From NCBI GenBank assembly GCA_013036995.1, contig JAAOXG010000042.1:1-55296 (forward strand): a DNA stretch of 55,296 nucleotides, read 5' to 3'. The stretch is from Lacrimispora defluvii (lineage in GTDB: Bacteria > Bacillota > Clostridia > Lachnospirales > Lachnospiraceae). Position numbers and translations under genes: made by a program. Numbering within the stretch: position 1 is the stretch's first letter; each line of letters opens with the position of its first letter. Shown here one piece after another: positions 32,187-42,230 of the stretch. A model generated the notes under the pieces. The model was not told the DNA's origin, did not search any database, and saw nothing but the letters and a program-made list of their open reading frames with translations.

Positions 32187-35100
32187 CTATTGTTCTATTT
32201 CTTCGGAATCATCTTCCTGCTCATAGGCGTTGACCTTTACCGGCTCAAAGCTCTGATTTTTGATGTTAGTAAACCACTGCGACATAAACTGTTTCAAATC
32301 CTTTACCTTGGCAGGGGATGCGGTATCTGTTTCATAAAAAATCCCCATATCGTCTTGCAGGTACGATGTGGGGGCGATGGACCTGTTATCCCTGTCTATA
32401 GTAAAGGTTATTTCCGGGTCACGCATGGCGTCTCCGTTACAGTCATAATAATGGGCAATACTATATTCACCGCCGCCAATGGCTTCTATTGCCAAATCTT
32501 CAAAGCCCTCCGATTGCAGCTTCATATAATAGGCTTCACCGCTTAGAACCGGGGATGCAAACAACATCAGCTTTTGATAAAGCCGTTGCTCTAAGGTCAT
32601 AGGCATAGTTGCAGTCGAATGTTCAGCAATGCTTTCTTCCTCGTCTGCCGTCATCATATCTTCGCCATCGTCCTTAAATTCCAGTGCAAGGTCAAGCTCC
32701 ACCTTTTTCTTTTGTAGCTCTAGTAGCCGCTCTTCGTCAGGGAACGGCTTTTCCATTTCCTCCTTTGCATCTGCAAGCTGCTGGTTCAGACTAAGCAGGT
32801 TATTTTCCTCCTCTGATTTCGCTTTTTCCATTCGTTCTGCCAGATGTTCCAGACGAGTGATATTTCCAAGTGCTGCCTCACCCATGTCAGTGGAATAAAT
32901 ACATTTACCGCATAGCTGAATAGAAATGCCATCTCCCCATTGACGAACCAAACGAACCGGAAAGCCTGCATAGGCGCCCGACTCAAGGGTTGCACCAGTA
33001 TCACGCCCCAGCTTTCGGGCAAAAACCATGAAATGCTCTGCCGCCTTAGCACGCTCCTCATGGAGCCTGCCGTCAATTACCATCTGAAAGTCAGCTGGTG
33101 CATGTTGGGCATAGGAGGCAATATCAGCGGTCATACCTTCAATTTTTCTAGTAGCTGTGGCAATCTCCTTGGGATAATACTGGCTGATACGGTACTGCAT
33201 TTCATTCCTTTGGCTCTGCCATGAGGATTTCAGCACCGTCAATCGACTGATTTCGTTATCGGTTTCCATCTTCTGCTTGATTCTTGGGTCAGAGGTAGCA
33301 AGTGCCTTAAACTCCGCATACTGCAAAACAGTATCGTCAATGTCCTCACAGCTTCTAAGTGCGGAACGACCGGTCATGATTTGGCTGATATAGCGTTGTT
33401 TCTGCTCTAAAATCTGCCATAAATAGCTGTCGAATGTATTTTCGGTGATGTAGTTAAAGATAGAAATTTCCTTGTTTTCATTACCTTGACGGAGGATTCT
33501 GCCGTTGCGCTGGGTTAGGTCTGATGGGCGCCAAGGCACGTCCAAATGATGGAGCGCTACTAACTTTTGCTGCACATTCATGCCTGTACCCATTTTTTCA
33601 GTGCTTCCCATCAGAATACGAATTTCACCGCTGCGCACCTTATCAAAGAGCTGTTCTCGCTGCACGTCGGTTTTTGCGTCGTGTATAAAAGCGATTTCAT
33701 CCGGTTTTACTCCCTGTGCCATCAGGGCTGTTTTGGTGGCTTCATAGAAATTGAAACTACCGTCATACTTCGGTGTGCCTTGGTCACAGAAAATAAGCTG
33801 CGCCAGCTTTTCACCAGCAGTTTCATGGTAAATTTCAGCCACTTTTCCTGCACAAATATTGAGCTTGGTGTTTGGGTCATCTAGAATTGTGGGGTCGACG
33901 GCTCTTGGGTCAACAGACAGTAGCCGTGCTTCATGCGTCAGTTTGAGAAAATTGTCCTCGGTGCTATCCACTTCACCGTTACGAATTAACTCCGCACGTT
34001 CGCCCAGTTCCATGACAATTCGCTTTTGTTCTGGAGTAATGGCGGTTTTAATTACCTGCACCGCACCGGTTTTCAATTCTGGCACCGGCAAGTCCAGCAT
34101 ATCTGCGGTTTTAATGTCCGCAATCATTTGGAACATACTCATCAGTTCCGGCAGATTGTGAAACCGTGCAAAACGGTTCTTCATCTGATATCCGTTGCCC
34201 TCCGGCTTAATTTCTAAAGAGGATTCTACTTTGCCAAAGGTACTAGCCCAGCTATCGAACATCATCAGTCCACGACGTTCCAGTTCCTTGGGCTGCAAGG
34301 TCTTTTGGAGAACATACAGCTCTGCCATGGAATTAGATACAGGGGTGCCGGTGAGATAAATAACGCCCTTTCCGTTTCCGATTTCATTGATATACTGACA
34401 CTTCATGTGCATATCCATGGCTCGTTGACTGCTGGCTCCACTGACACCGGCAACATTGCGCATTTTGGTGTAAGAAAAGTTGTTTTTGTATGCGTGTGCT
34501 TCGTCTACAACCAAAGCATCTACGCCAAGCTCCTCAAAATAGATAACATCATCTTTTTTCTCCGCCTTAAACAATCTGTCATAACGAAACTGGAGGTTGG
34601 AGCGAAAAATTTGCATCTGCTTTAAGGACCAGTCCTTACCGTCGCGGAGCTTTTGCTCCTCAATGGCATCCGAGATTGAGTCAAGCTCTGCCTGCATAGC
34701 CGCAAGTTGCCGCTCTCTGGATAGCCCAATCAGCTCAAAACTGGAGTGTGCCATAATCACAGCATCGTAATCACCAGTGGCAATACGGCTGACAAAGCGG
34801 CGGCGGTTCTTTCGTTCAAAGTCCTTTTTCTCTGCCACCAGAATATTCGCATTGGGATATAGACGCATATACTCGTTTGCCCACTGTCCCACCAAATGGT
34901 TGGGAACCGCAATGAGCGGCTTATGGATTTTACCCAACCGTTTTAGCTCATAGACCAGGGCAATGGAACTGAAGGTCTTACCAGCCCCTACTTCGTGAGC
35001 AATCAGCAGATTTCCGTCCCCGTACAGACCATGGGCAATCACATCAAGCTGGTGCTGTCTGAGGGTAATATCATCCGCCATACCCGGCAAAGCCAAGTCA

Positions 35101-38100
35101 GATCCATCATATTTACGAGGACGGACGTTATTGAATTTCTCATTATAGAGCTTGGTCAGCCTTGCACCACGCTCCGGGTCTGCAAACAGCCAGCTTTCAA
35201 AGGCTAACTTGATTTGCGCCTGTTTCTCACGGGCAAGAATGGTATCGCGCTTATTCAGAACGTATTTGATCTTATCCTCACCGGTATCCGGGTCAACATA
35301 ATCCACACGGTCTTTGACCTCCACAGAACGCAGATTCAGGGTATTTTCCAATATCTCGTAAGCGTTCATACGGTCAGTGCCGTAAGTTTGATTGACGGCG
35401 ATGGATGTCTTTTCTGCACTTTTATTGGCGATAAAATAAGCACCGCTGTAATTGGAAAATTCCACGCCGATGGCATACCGCCCGGTCTGGTTATATGCCA
35501 TCGTCTTGAAGGTATCATACATAAACTTCTGGTACACATCAGCGGGTATCCATGTTGAACCGAGGGTAAAGCTGATTTCCTGCGGCGTCAGCGGCGTAGG
35601 CTGCACGGATTTTAGTGCTTCCACATTTCGGGCAAACCGCTCCGGTTCTTCTTCCGCCTTTAAAATAGCTTCGGTCAGCTTGTCTTTAACATATCCACTC
35701 AAATATTCCTCTGCGGTCTGCCAGCTGGTGTGGGGATTGCCCGTGTACTGTGCAGGGTCTTGATAAATACGCTCACCCAGCTCCGCAATGATTTCATCCG
35801 GTGTTGCCTTGCGGTGTTCCGGCAACTGATACAGCCACGACATATAGGAAAGGTCAACCCTGCCTTTTACATTAAGAGATACCTTTAGGGCTTCCTCTGC
35901 GGAAAACACTACGCTGGGCATAACCTTGGGCTTGATGGTTGCCTTGTAGAACATGGGCGTTTTTTCATATACGCCTTTTTCTGTTTTACTTTCCTGCTCA
36001 AGAGAGCGAAGCAGGGGTGCGTTGCTATCTCTTGAAAATGCGATGACATTACCATAGGAATTAAGAGAACCATATTGTTTCACAAAGCCATCGTATACCC
36101 TGTTCAGATACCCTATATGCTCCTGCAACTGCTTCTCATACTCCGCAGTAGGTAGTTCATGGCTGTCTGTATAGGCACCGTTTTGAAAATCAATCAGACT
36201 GCGGACAGCGGCGGTAATTTCAATCATGCCACGAATACGCTCCGCCTTTTTACCCGTGATGTCCTGCCGGTACATACGGGAATTTTCCTGATAATATAAC
36301 GCATCTTCTACTACGGTATAGCTGAAATTGCGGACCGCAGGGTCAGCAGGCAGGGAATCCCTTAAAACAGTTTTTTCCTCGGCATATTCCGATATAGCCT
36401 CCGTATAAGTACCTTCCAAATAGGACACAGCCCGTTCCAATCGCTCATCCAGATCATCGCTGGGGATTGGGTGGCAGGCAGTCGTCTTTTCGTTGCCAAA
36501 CATGGACTCATCGAACATCATCTCGCCCAGTATCATTTCAGGGTGATCTATAAAATAGCTGTTGAGAGGAATGCCGTCCGCATTTTCTTCCACGGAAAGC
36601 CATGGACTATTTTCTTCATCGGTTACAATTTCCCGCTCTCGTTTTTGTAAAAATAAAATATCCGTGGTAGCTTCTGTTCCTGCCACCTGTTTGAACGCAT
36701 TGTTGGGCAGACGGATTGCTCCTAAAAGCTCCGCCCTCTGTGCAAGGTATTTGCGGATAGTGGGATTGGATTTATCAAGCGTATATTTTGAAGTAATCAC
36801 CGCCACGATTCCACCGGGGCGGATCTGGTCTAAAGATTTTGCCAGAAAGTAATCATGAATACGGAAGTTATACCTGTTGTAGCGTGGGTCGTCCACGCGA
36901 ATGGAGTTAAATGGTACATTGCCAACCACCACATCAAAGAAATGGTCAGGGAACTTCGTTTTTTCAAAGCCCATGACTTGAATATCCGCATGGGGATACA
37001 GATGCTTAGCAATGTTTCCGGGAATGGTATCGATTTCTGCGCCGTACAATTTAGAACCACTCATGCTTTCCGGCAGTACGGAGTAAAAGTTTCCCGTTCC
37101 CATGGCAGGGTCTAAGATGTTGCCGCCATGAAAGCCGAAACGATCCAGTGCATTGTAGATGTGCCGAATCACACTCTGCTCCGTATAGTAGGAGGTCAGC
37201 GTGCTTTGCTGTGCAGATTCAAATTCTTCCTCGGTGAGTAATCTCTTGATTTCCTCGTATTCCGTCTCCCAGCCGGATTTTCCCGATGTCAGGGCATTTG
37301 CAAGACCGCCCCAGCCAACAAATCTGGCAAGGGTTATCTGTTCTTCGGCAGTGGCCATGCGTCCCTGCGACTGTAAATCCTTTAGCAGACGAATGGCTTC
37401 AATATTATTACGGCATTTGGTTTTCTGCCCGCCCTCGTACAGATGATGATCAGGGGAATAGCGATAATGAAAATCCATGGTGCGTTTATGAAAATCCTCC
37501 ATGACAGCTCGGTTATAATCTTCATTGGCTTGATTGACAAGGGTTGTAGCATTTATCTCTTCCTTTGTTTCCTCTCTGTTATCACCGCTTTGTACGGCAT
37601 TCACCACCATCGAAACAATCTCTCCATCGGTGTAATGGTCTTTTAGCAACTTGCAGTCTGCAATTTCAGAAATAGGTACTCTTTCCCTAATTGCAAATTT
37701 GGTGAGGTTCTGAAGCTGTGAAATATCCCCGATTTCCACCGTGCGCCCATCGTGCATGAACTTAAGGATTTCAAACACCTTGTCATGATAGTAAATACGG
37801 TCGCCTTCCTGAAAAGGAAGCGGTTCCGGCTCTGTGCTGCTCTCATTTAACAGGGCGTCGTTGTCCTCACCACCAGTAGCTTCATAGGTATCCTGCGGCT
37901 GTGAAAACACTTCAAATAGATTAAGCTGGGAGGACGGCTCCGTGAGAACAGACGGCGCATCTAGGGAAACCAGTTGTCCCCCAGCTTCCAGTTCCGCTTT
38001 TTCTTTGGCAGTCAGGTAGCTATCTTGCTGAATGAACTGGAGAATTCGTGCTTCAACCTTTTCCCAAGTTAGATGCTCGTGGAAATCAATGCCATCGCTT

Positions 38101-40043
38101 TTGTACTCAATATCAAATCCGCTGCCGTTATAATTGATTCTTCTGTGACCACCGTTTTTCAGACTACCACTGACACCACCGATCCCATACTCTTTTTTCA
38201 GTACGGCAATGCGGTCTTTTCTGGCAGGCAGCGTGAGCATTGCGTTATAAATTCTTTGCTTACCACCTTGAAAAGAAATGTGACTAGACAGAATTTGATT
38301 TATGATATCATCTTTGGAAATGATCGGTTCTTCATCTGGTTCATAACTATCTTCATCCGTAGCGCCTTTCATTTCTTCCACTTCATCAGGAATGGAATAA
38401 TCGTCCAACATAGAATCCGCAGAGCTAAAGGGATAGACTCCCGTTAAAATAAGCTGGTCAATTTTTTCTGCCAGCTCTCTGTAGGTAAAGGCAAACTGCT
38501 GTCCCTCTGTTTCAAAGGTAATGCCATCCGTGCTGGACAAAATGTGTAGATATTCGCCGGTCTTAGTTGTATAATCGGTATCCAGCTTGCCGTAAAAGGC
38601 TTTTAGGGCATTGGTTTTTGTTCTTTGTTTATGACCCCCGCCCCAAAAGCGATATAGTTCCGACTGCCATTCCCGTGTGTCCGGAGTAATATCATCAGCA
38701 CACAGTACCACATCTACAAGGTCAGATATTTCTTCCTCGTCCAGCAGAGAAACCGGTTCGGCAACGGGCATTTCTATTGAAGTTTCCGTAACGTCTTCAA
38801 CAGCTGTTTCCTGCATTTTTCTTGGTGGGACAACGAAAAAACCGCCCGCAGACGGCTTGTTACCATCTACGGGCGGTTCAGTATGTGACTGTTGTTCTGT
38901 TATCTGACTTTGAGTACCACTTCGCTCTGTATGATTTCCTCCGCTGTGAGGGTAATCATGTTCATGTGGTCGGCTCTCTCCAGTGTGTCTTCGGTTTCCG
39001 GCATCGGCTGTGCCGAGAGAAGCTCCTGTATCAGTGCTTCCTTGCGGTTCTCCGCTTCCTCGTCCACTTGGAGAATCATTTTGTTGATTTCGCCCTGCGC
39101 TATCAGCTCCGACAGACGGTGGGGATGGTGTTCCATCATATAGGCTTTCCACGCTCTGCCGAATTTGCCCACCGGCGTTTTGTCGGTCTGCACTTCCTGC
39201 GAAATCTGAATTTCGGGATACATCATTCCGTCCTCCGCCTGACGATAGCTGAGATTCATCAATGGCTCTGTTCTCATAAATTTGGCTCCTTTCGATTTTG
39301 ATTGCTTTGATTTGCTGATTGATTTCCCTAAGAATAGGCCGTGCTAGTGAAACGGTGCAGTTACCAATGATCATAAATAGTTCTAAACTATTAAAATGAT
39401 TGATATTTTCAAAGGCACCATCCTCAATAGGGGCAGTATCAATTCCGCATTTTCTGAATACGGTATAGGCCACACTGTCTGTTACAAGCTCGGTAAGCTC
39501 TGCCTTGACCGCTTCAATAGGCATACCGTAGAGCATACTGCTTTCATCACGAATCTTAAAATTCTCCAAATACTTCGGCAAATGATCTCGTACCATACGC
39601 TGTGTTAATTTATACAGACACTGTTCGATACTGGAAGTAGGAGTATTGTATTTCTCATGAAGGTTTAGCAACAGACTTGGCTGATACTGTTCCTCCAGCT
39701 CCCACAAAAAGCTCATGACAGTGCGAAAGCTCTGCGGTGTGCCATTAGTGTCCATGAAATCAAACAGATACTTGATACTGGCATTGGGATTTGCCATATC
39801 AATTACGGCAATCCCTTTTGCACCTTTATTGATACTGCGGTTAATCCGTTTATCATGCCATTCATCAAAAGTAGCAAGCTGTGTGGCATCGGGGCGCTGT
39901 GCATAAATCAGCACGGAATTGTCAAAGGAACGCTTGTAGAACCTTGCAACACAGGATAACAGCCCCATCCACTCAGCAGGAGTTTTTGTATACTCCTGTA
40001 CCGACTGCTTATAAAGGTCGGCAAGTAGAGTTGCTTTGCTCAA
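32187..40043 (-). CDS. Giant N6-adenine methylase / SNF2 helicase fusion protein
   Basis: The protein has 2618 residues, starting at a TTG 7 bases after GGAGG and overlapping the parB stop. The N-terminal region (about 1-150) resembles ArdC/LPD-type domains. A Gly/Ser/Asn-rich linker covers about 255-400. A methylase domain has the SAM site DPAMGTGNF (about 976) and GNVPF (about 1040, replacing NPPY). A SNF2-like helicase has HEVGAGKT (about 1684), VDEAHAYKN (about 1848), TGTPVSNS (about 1899) and RNGRILRQGN (about 2186), then coiled-coil. Such giants are conserved in Tn1549-like and other clostridial ICEs and are thought to help DNA entering a new host. The acidic tail is EDDSEEIEQ. The changed NPPY motif makes methylase activity uncertain. 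Confidence 0.9.
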   Translation of the reverse strand: MSKATLLADLYKQSVQEYTKTPAEWMGLLSCVARFYKRSFDNSVLIYAQRPDATQLATFDEWHDKRINRSINKGAKGIAVIDMANPNASIKYLFDFMDTNGTPQSFRTVMSFLWELEEQYQPSLLLNLHEKYNTPTSSIEQCLYKLTQRMVRDHLPKYLENFKIRDESSMLYGMPIEAVKAELTELVTDSVAYTVFRKCGIDTAPIEDGAFENINHFNSLELFMIIGNCTVSLARPILREINQQIKAIKIERSQIYENRAIDESQLSSGGGRNDVSRNSDFAGSADRQNAGGQIRQSVESLYDGTPSPPSVGADSAGRNQQNDSPSGRGSGEPQGSTDTGASLGTADAGNRRHTGESRPHEHDYPHSGGNHTERSGTQSQITEQQSHTEPPVDGNKPSAGGFFVVPPRKMQETAVEDVTETSIEMPVAEPVSLLDEEEISDLVDVVLCADDITPDTREWQSELYRFWGGGHKQRTKTNALKAFYGKLDTDYTTKTGEYLHILSSTDGITFETEGQQFAFTYRELAEKIDQLILTGVYPFSSADSMLDDYSIPDEVEEMKGATDEDSYEPDEEPIISKDDIINQILSSHISFQGGKQRIYNAMLTLPARKDRIAVLKKEYGIGGVSGSLKNGGHRRINYNGSGFDIEYKSDGIDFHEHLTWEKVEARILQFIQQDSYLTAKEKAELEAGGQLVSLDAPSVLTEPSSQLNLFEVFSQPQDTYEATGGEDNDALLNESSTEPEPLPFQEGDRIYYHDKVFEILKFMHDGRTVEIGDISQLQNLTKFAIRERVPISEIADCKLLKDHYTDGEIVSMVVNAVQSGDNREETKEEINATTLVNQANEDYNRAVMEDFHKRTMDFHYRYSPDHHLYEGGQKTKCRNNIEAIRLLKDLQSQGRMATAEEQITLARFVGWGGLANALTSGKSGWETEYEEIKRLLTEEEFESAQQSTLTSYYTEQSVIRHIYNALDRFGFHGGNILDPAMGTGNFYSVLPESMSGSKLYGAEIDTIPGNIAKHLYPHADIQVMGFEKTKFPDHFFDVVVGNVPFNSIRVDDPRYNRYNFRIHDYFLAKSLDQIRPGGIVAVITSKYTLDKSNPTIRKYLAQRAELLGAIRLPNNAFKQVAGTEATTDILFLQKREREIVTDEENSPWLSVEENADGIPLNSYFIDHPEMILGEMMFDESMFGNEKTTACHPIPSDDLDERLERAVSYLEGTYTEAISEYAEEKTVLRDSLPADPAVRNFSYTVVEDALYYQENSRMYRQDITGKKAERIRGMIEITAAVRSLIDFQNGAYTDSHELPTAEYEKQLQEHIGYLNRVYDGFVKQYGSLNSYGNVIAFSRDSNAPLLRSLEQESKTEKGVYEKTPMFYKATIKPKVMPSVVFSAEEALKVSLNVKGRVDLSYMSWLYQLPEHRKATPDEIIAELGERIYQDPAQYTGNPHTSWQTAEEYLSGYVKDKLTEAILKAEEEPERFARNVEALKSVQPTPLTPQEISFTLGSTWIPADVYQKFMYDTFKTMAYNQTGRYAIGVEFSNYSGAYFIANKSAEKTSIAVNQTYGTDRMNAYEILENTLNLRSVEVKDRVDYVDPDTGEDKIKYVLNKRDTILAREKQAQIKLAFESWLFADPERGARLTKLYNEKFNNVRPRKYDGSDLALPGMADDITLRQHQLDVIAHGLYGDGNLLIAHEVGAGKTFSSIALVYELKRLGKIHKPLIAVPNHLVGQWANEYMRLYPNANILVAEKKDFERKNRRRFVSRIATGDYDAVIMAHSSFELIGLSRERQLAAMQAELDSISDAIEEQKLRDGKDWSLKQMQIFRSNLQFRYDRLFKAEKKDDVIYFEELGVDALVVDEAHAYKNNFSYTKMRNVAGVSGASSQRAMDMHMKCQYINEIGNGKGVIYLTGTPVSNSMAELYVLQKTLQPKELERRGLMMFDSWASTFGKVESSLEIKPEGNGYQMKNRFARFHNLPELMSMFQMIADIKTADMLDLPVPELKTGAVQVIKTAITPEQKRIVMELGERAELIRNGEVDSTEDNFLKLTHEARLLSVDPRAVDPTILDDPNTKLNICAGKVAEIYHETAGEKLAQLIFCDQGTPKYDGSFNFYEATKTALMAQGVKPDEIAFIHDAKTDVQREQLFDKVRSGEIRILMGSTEKMGTGMNVQQKLVALHHLDVPWRPSDLTQRNGRILRQGNENKEISIFNYITENTFDSYLWQILEQKQRYISQIMTGRSALRSCEDIDDTVLQYAEFKALATSDPRIKQKMETDNEISRLTVLKSSWQSQRNEMQYRISQYYPKEIATATRKIEGMTADIASYAQHAPADFQMVIDGRLHEERAKAAEHFMVFARKLGRDTGATLESGAYAGFPVRLVRQWGDGISIQLCGKCIYSTDMGEAALGNITRLEHLAERMEKAKSEEENNLLSLNQQLADAKEEMEKPFPDEERLLELQKKKVELDLALEFKDDGEDMMTADEEESIAEHSTATMPMTLEQRLYQKLMLFASPVLSGEAYYMKLQSEGFEDLAIEAIGGGEYSIAHYYDCNGDAMRDPEITFTIDRDNRSIAPTSYLQDDMGIFYETDTASPAKVKDLKQFMSQWFTNIKNQSFEPVKVNAYEQEDDSEEIEQ
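38900..39277 (-). CDS. tnpV: TnpV-family protein overprinted on the giant helicase gene
   Basis: A 125-residue frame lies wholly inside the giant gene, same strand but another frame, with AAAGGAG 8 bases before its ATG. Its sequence has the hallmark of transposon-encoded TnpV proteins: a Tyr-rich start (LSYRQAEDGMMYPEIQI), then VGKFGRAWKAYMMEHHPHRL, SELIAQGEINKMIL and a helical tail with ERADHMNM. The parallel frame is the low-complexity Gly/Ser/Gln linker of the giant protein, which is what one expects when the overlapping frame is the constrained one. Function of TnpV is unknown; the evidence for coding is family likeness plus ribosome binding site. Confidence 0.65.
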   Translation of the reverse strand: MRTEPLMNLSYRQAEDGMMYPEIQISQEVQTDKTPVGKFGRAWKAYMMEHHPHRLSELIAQGEINKMILQVDEEAENRKEALIQELLSAQPMPETEDTLERADHMNMITLTAEEIIQSEVVLKVR

Positions 40044-41056
40044 TCTACCACCTCCGTATTCAGATTTTCAAAGTACATGGTAAGTGCCTTATCAATGGTA
40101 TCCTCAATCTCTTTTGGACTCTGCTCGTTGGTGAAATACTTGGAAATCACCGTAGCCTTGACCTTAAAAGGCTGGGGTTTGTTGCTCTTTAGTTTGCGGG
40201 TTTTCTCTCCTGAAAGAATTTGTACCATGGTGGTGTCAGTCAGCTTTCCTGTTTCATAGTAACTGCGGAGCAATTCCGCTTTTTTCATATCCACCTTGTA
40301 GCCCTCGGACTCCATGAGGTCGGAAATCTGCTGTTGCTGATTTCTGTTCTCTACGAAAGAGAGGTCATACGCAGCAAGGAAAGCAATTTCACCAGTATCA
40401 ACCTTTGCAATAAGCGGTTCAATCAGCGTAGAAATCTTGATATAACGCCCGACTTTTGATGCAGAAAGACCATATTCCTGTCCGACTTTTTCTCTGCTTT
40501 CTAACTTCTGTTCAAGTTGAACAGAAGTTGAATTTTCATCGGAATCATGCGGGTTCAAGAGCCTTTCTATCTCCTGTAAAAGGTCATTTCGCTTGCCCTG
40601 TGATTTCAGTGCTTCATAATGTTGAGCAAGGCAGTAGGCACGTTCTGAATGACTCATATCCGAGAAGGAACGCTGACGCAAATTGGTTTCCGTTACAATC
40701 AGTACGGCTTCATCATGGGTCAGATTTTCCTTAATGATAACAGGACCTTTGATAAGACCTGCAAGCTGACCAGCATTTCGGCGGTTATGACCGCTAAGTA
40801 TCAGATGCCGTCCATCCTCCGTATGCCAGAGGATAATGGGAAGCAGAATACCAAACTGGTGAACACTATCCACCATGTCGGCAAGCTGCTGTCCCTCATA
40901 TAGCTTGAATCGGTGGTTCGGAAACGGCTCCATCAAAGAGAAGTCCATTTCCGTGATACCGCCCTGCACAGGAGCAAGGGCAGTATTTTGTTCTGGTTCA
41001 AAATTAAGCATATCTGCAAAATCTTCGATAATAACTTTAGGCTTAGCCAACTCCAA
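40040..41056 (-). CDS. parB: ParB-family partition protein
   Basis: The protein has 338 residues, starting at TTG 41056 inside the end of parA (a second TTG follows at 41050). The ParB/Srx N-terminal domain is clear: FKLYEGQQLADMVDSVHQFGILLPIIL, then HLILSGHNRRNAGQLAG (box II-like GxRR variant) and DEAVLIVTETNLRQRSFSDMS. A HTH region (EYGLSASKVGRYIKISTLIEPL) follows, with a helical C-terminus. It may bind a centromere-like site and regulate maintenance or copy of the circular ICE form. The four GGGTA repeats ahead of parA are possible binding sites. The pairing with ParA is typical of ICEs of this kind. Confidence 0.85.
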   Translation of the reverse strand: MELAKPKVIIEDFADMLNFEPEQNTALAPVQGGITEMDFSLMEPFPNHRFKLYEGQQLADMVDSVHQFGILLPIILWHTEDGRHLILSGHNRRNAGQLAGLIKGPVIIKENLTHDEAVLIVTETNLRQRSFSDMSHSERAYCLAQHYEALKSQGKRNDLLQEIERLLNPHDSDENSTSVQLEQKLESREKVGQEYGLSASKVGRYIKISTLIEPLIAKVDTGEIAFLAAYDLSFVENRNQQQQISDLMESEGYKVDMKKAELLRSYYETGKLTDTTMVQILSGEKTRKLKSNKPQPFKVKATVISKYFTNEQSPKEIEDTIDKALTMYFENLNTEVVD

Positions 41057-41861
41057 TCAGCTCCTTTCCATCTGCTTCTTCACAAGATAGAAGTTCCTCT
41101 ACAAACTGACTGTAAGCAATCGCTGCTGGATTTTCCGGCAGAAACTCGCAGATTGTTTGATGATATAACACTGCTTCTGCAACCTTGATAGAACGAGGAA
41201 TACGAGTCTCGAAAATCGGCACTTTCCCTGCAAAGCCCTGCTGAATCATTTGATTGACCTGTGCGGATAAAATGGTATTCGGAGAATCCATGGTGATAAG
41301 AATGCCATCAATTCGCAGACGATGGTTGCTGTTTTTGCTGATAACATGATAATGTTTCAACAGCTCTGCCAGTCCTTGCGTAGATAAAAGCTCCGCCTGT
41401 GTTGGTACGATGATGCTGTCGGCACACATCATCACGTTAATCATCGGTGTACCCATTTGGGGCATACAGTCGATGATGATGTACTCGTATCTGTCCTTGA
41501 TGGTATCTACATACTGCGACAGCACACGTTCTCGGAAATCTACGTTGCACAGATTGCGCTCCAGCGTAAAGAGCTGGGAATTGGAGGGGATAACATCTAC
41601 ACCGCAGTTGGTTTTAAGAATATAACTACCGGGATCAGGCAAAGGCTCGTCCTCAATCAGCTTGCGAATAATAGTGTTAATAGTTATCTCTAGTTTGTTG
41701 GTGTTCTTCACACCAAAAATGATACTGGAATGCCCTTGACCATCAAAGTCAATAAGGGCAGTTCTGTGCCCCCTCTGGGACAAGAGATAGGCAAGCGTGG
41801 TGGCCGTGGCCGTTTTTCCCACGCCGCCCTTCTCATTCATGATTGCAATTACTTTTGCCAT
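41043..41861 (-). CDS. parA: ParA/Soj-family ATPase
   Basis: The protein has 272 residues from ATG 41861 (GGAG 7 bases upstream); a TTG six bases earlier is less likely. The deviant Walker A KGGVGKTATA is at residues 11-20, with LIDFDGQGHSSIIFG, YIIIDCMPQMG (Walker B) and VPTQAELLSTQGLAELL following the Soj pattern exactly. It works with ParB, overlapping it by 14 bases, to keep or segregate the excised element. It is the outermost element gene next to the ICE boundary at about 42,000. Confidence 0.9.
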   Translation of the reverse strand: MAKVIAIMNEKGGVGKTATATTLAYLLSQRGHRTALIDFDGQGHSSIIFGVKNTNKLEITINTIIRKLIEDEPLPDPGSYILKTNCGVDVIPSNSQLFTLERNLCNVDFRERVLSQYVDTIKDRYEYIIIDCMPQMGTPMINVMMCADSIIVPTQAELLSTQGLAELLKHYHVISKNSNHRLRIDGILITMDSPNTILSAQVNQMIQQGFAGKVPIFETRIPRSIKVAEAVLYHQTICEFLPENPAAIAYSQFVEELLSCEEADGKELIGVG

Positions 41862-41875
41862 CGGCAAACTCCTTT

Positions 41876-41920
41876 CTTGGGTAAAAAATAATTTGGGTAG
41901 GGTAATAAGGGTAATAAAAA
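41876..41920 (-). repeat. Four GGGTA direct repeats upstream of parA
   Basis: On the plus strand GGGTA occurs four times in about 40 bases, two of them within the 9-base repeat GGGTAATAA. They lie just before the parA ribosome binding site. They may be operator or centromere-like sites for ParA/ParB. Confidence 0.45.
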
Positions 41921-41979
41921 AATAGACGTAATCGGTGAAAACCCGCTTGTTTACTGGGTTTCTCTGATTACTGTCTATT
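41914..41979 (-). terminator. Long imperfect hairpin with T-run at the ICE end
   Basis: On the minus strand AATAGAC-A-GTAATC pairs with GATTAC-GTCTATT, with an inner AAACCC/GGGTTT stem and a loop, followed by seven T. It would stop transcription coming from the flanking chromosome before parA, or act as an attenuator for the element's first operon. Confidence 0.6.
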
Positions 41980-41984
41980 ATAAC

Positions 41985-42230
41985 TCAGGCATTACGAAGC
42001 ATAAGTTTCCCTATAAAGGCATGGACACAAACCTGTCTTCCATCTGGTCTGTCTTGATTCCAATGATTATTATATTGATTTACTCCTAACAGACCATCAT
42101 CCGGTCCAACATATCTGCGTAAATTTGGATTGTTTGCTCCGGTGCTATGAACCATGATGCCTTTTGGTGTAATCTTTCTGCCTGCCTTGTAGCAAGCATT
42201 CTCTGTAAAAATAAGCTTTCTGAGATTCAT
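41985..42230 (-). pseudogene. Truncated phage N-acetylmuramoyl-L-alanine amidase
   Basis: The frame has 81 residues. It begins MNLRKLIFTENACYKAGRKI and contains PKGIMVHSTGANNPNLRRYV and GRQVCVHAFIGKL, the N-terminal zinc-amidase (endolysin) fold with its first His ligand. After GKL, at about 42003, the sequence departs from the family and stops five residues later. About two thirds of a normal endolysin is missing. The break point is a candidate edge of the ICE insertion. Confidence 0.75.
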
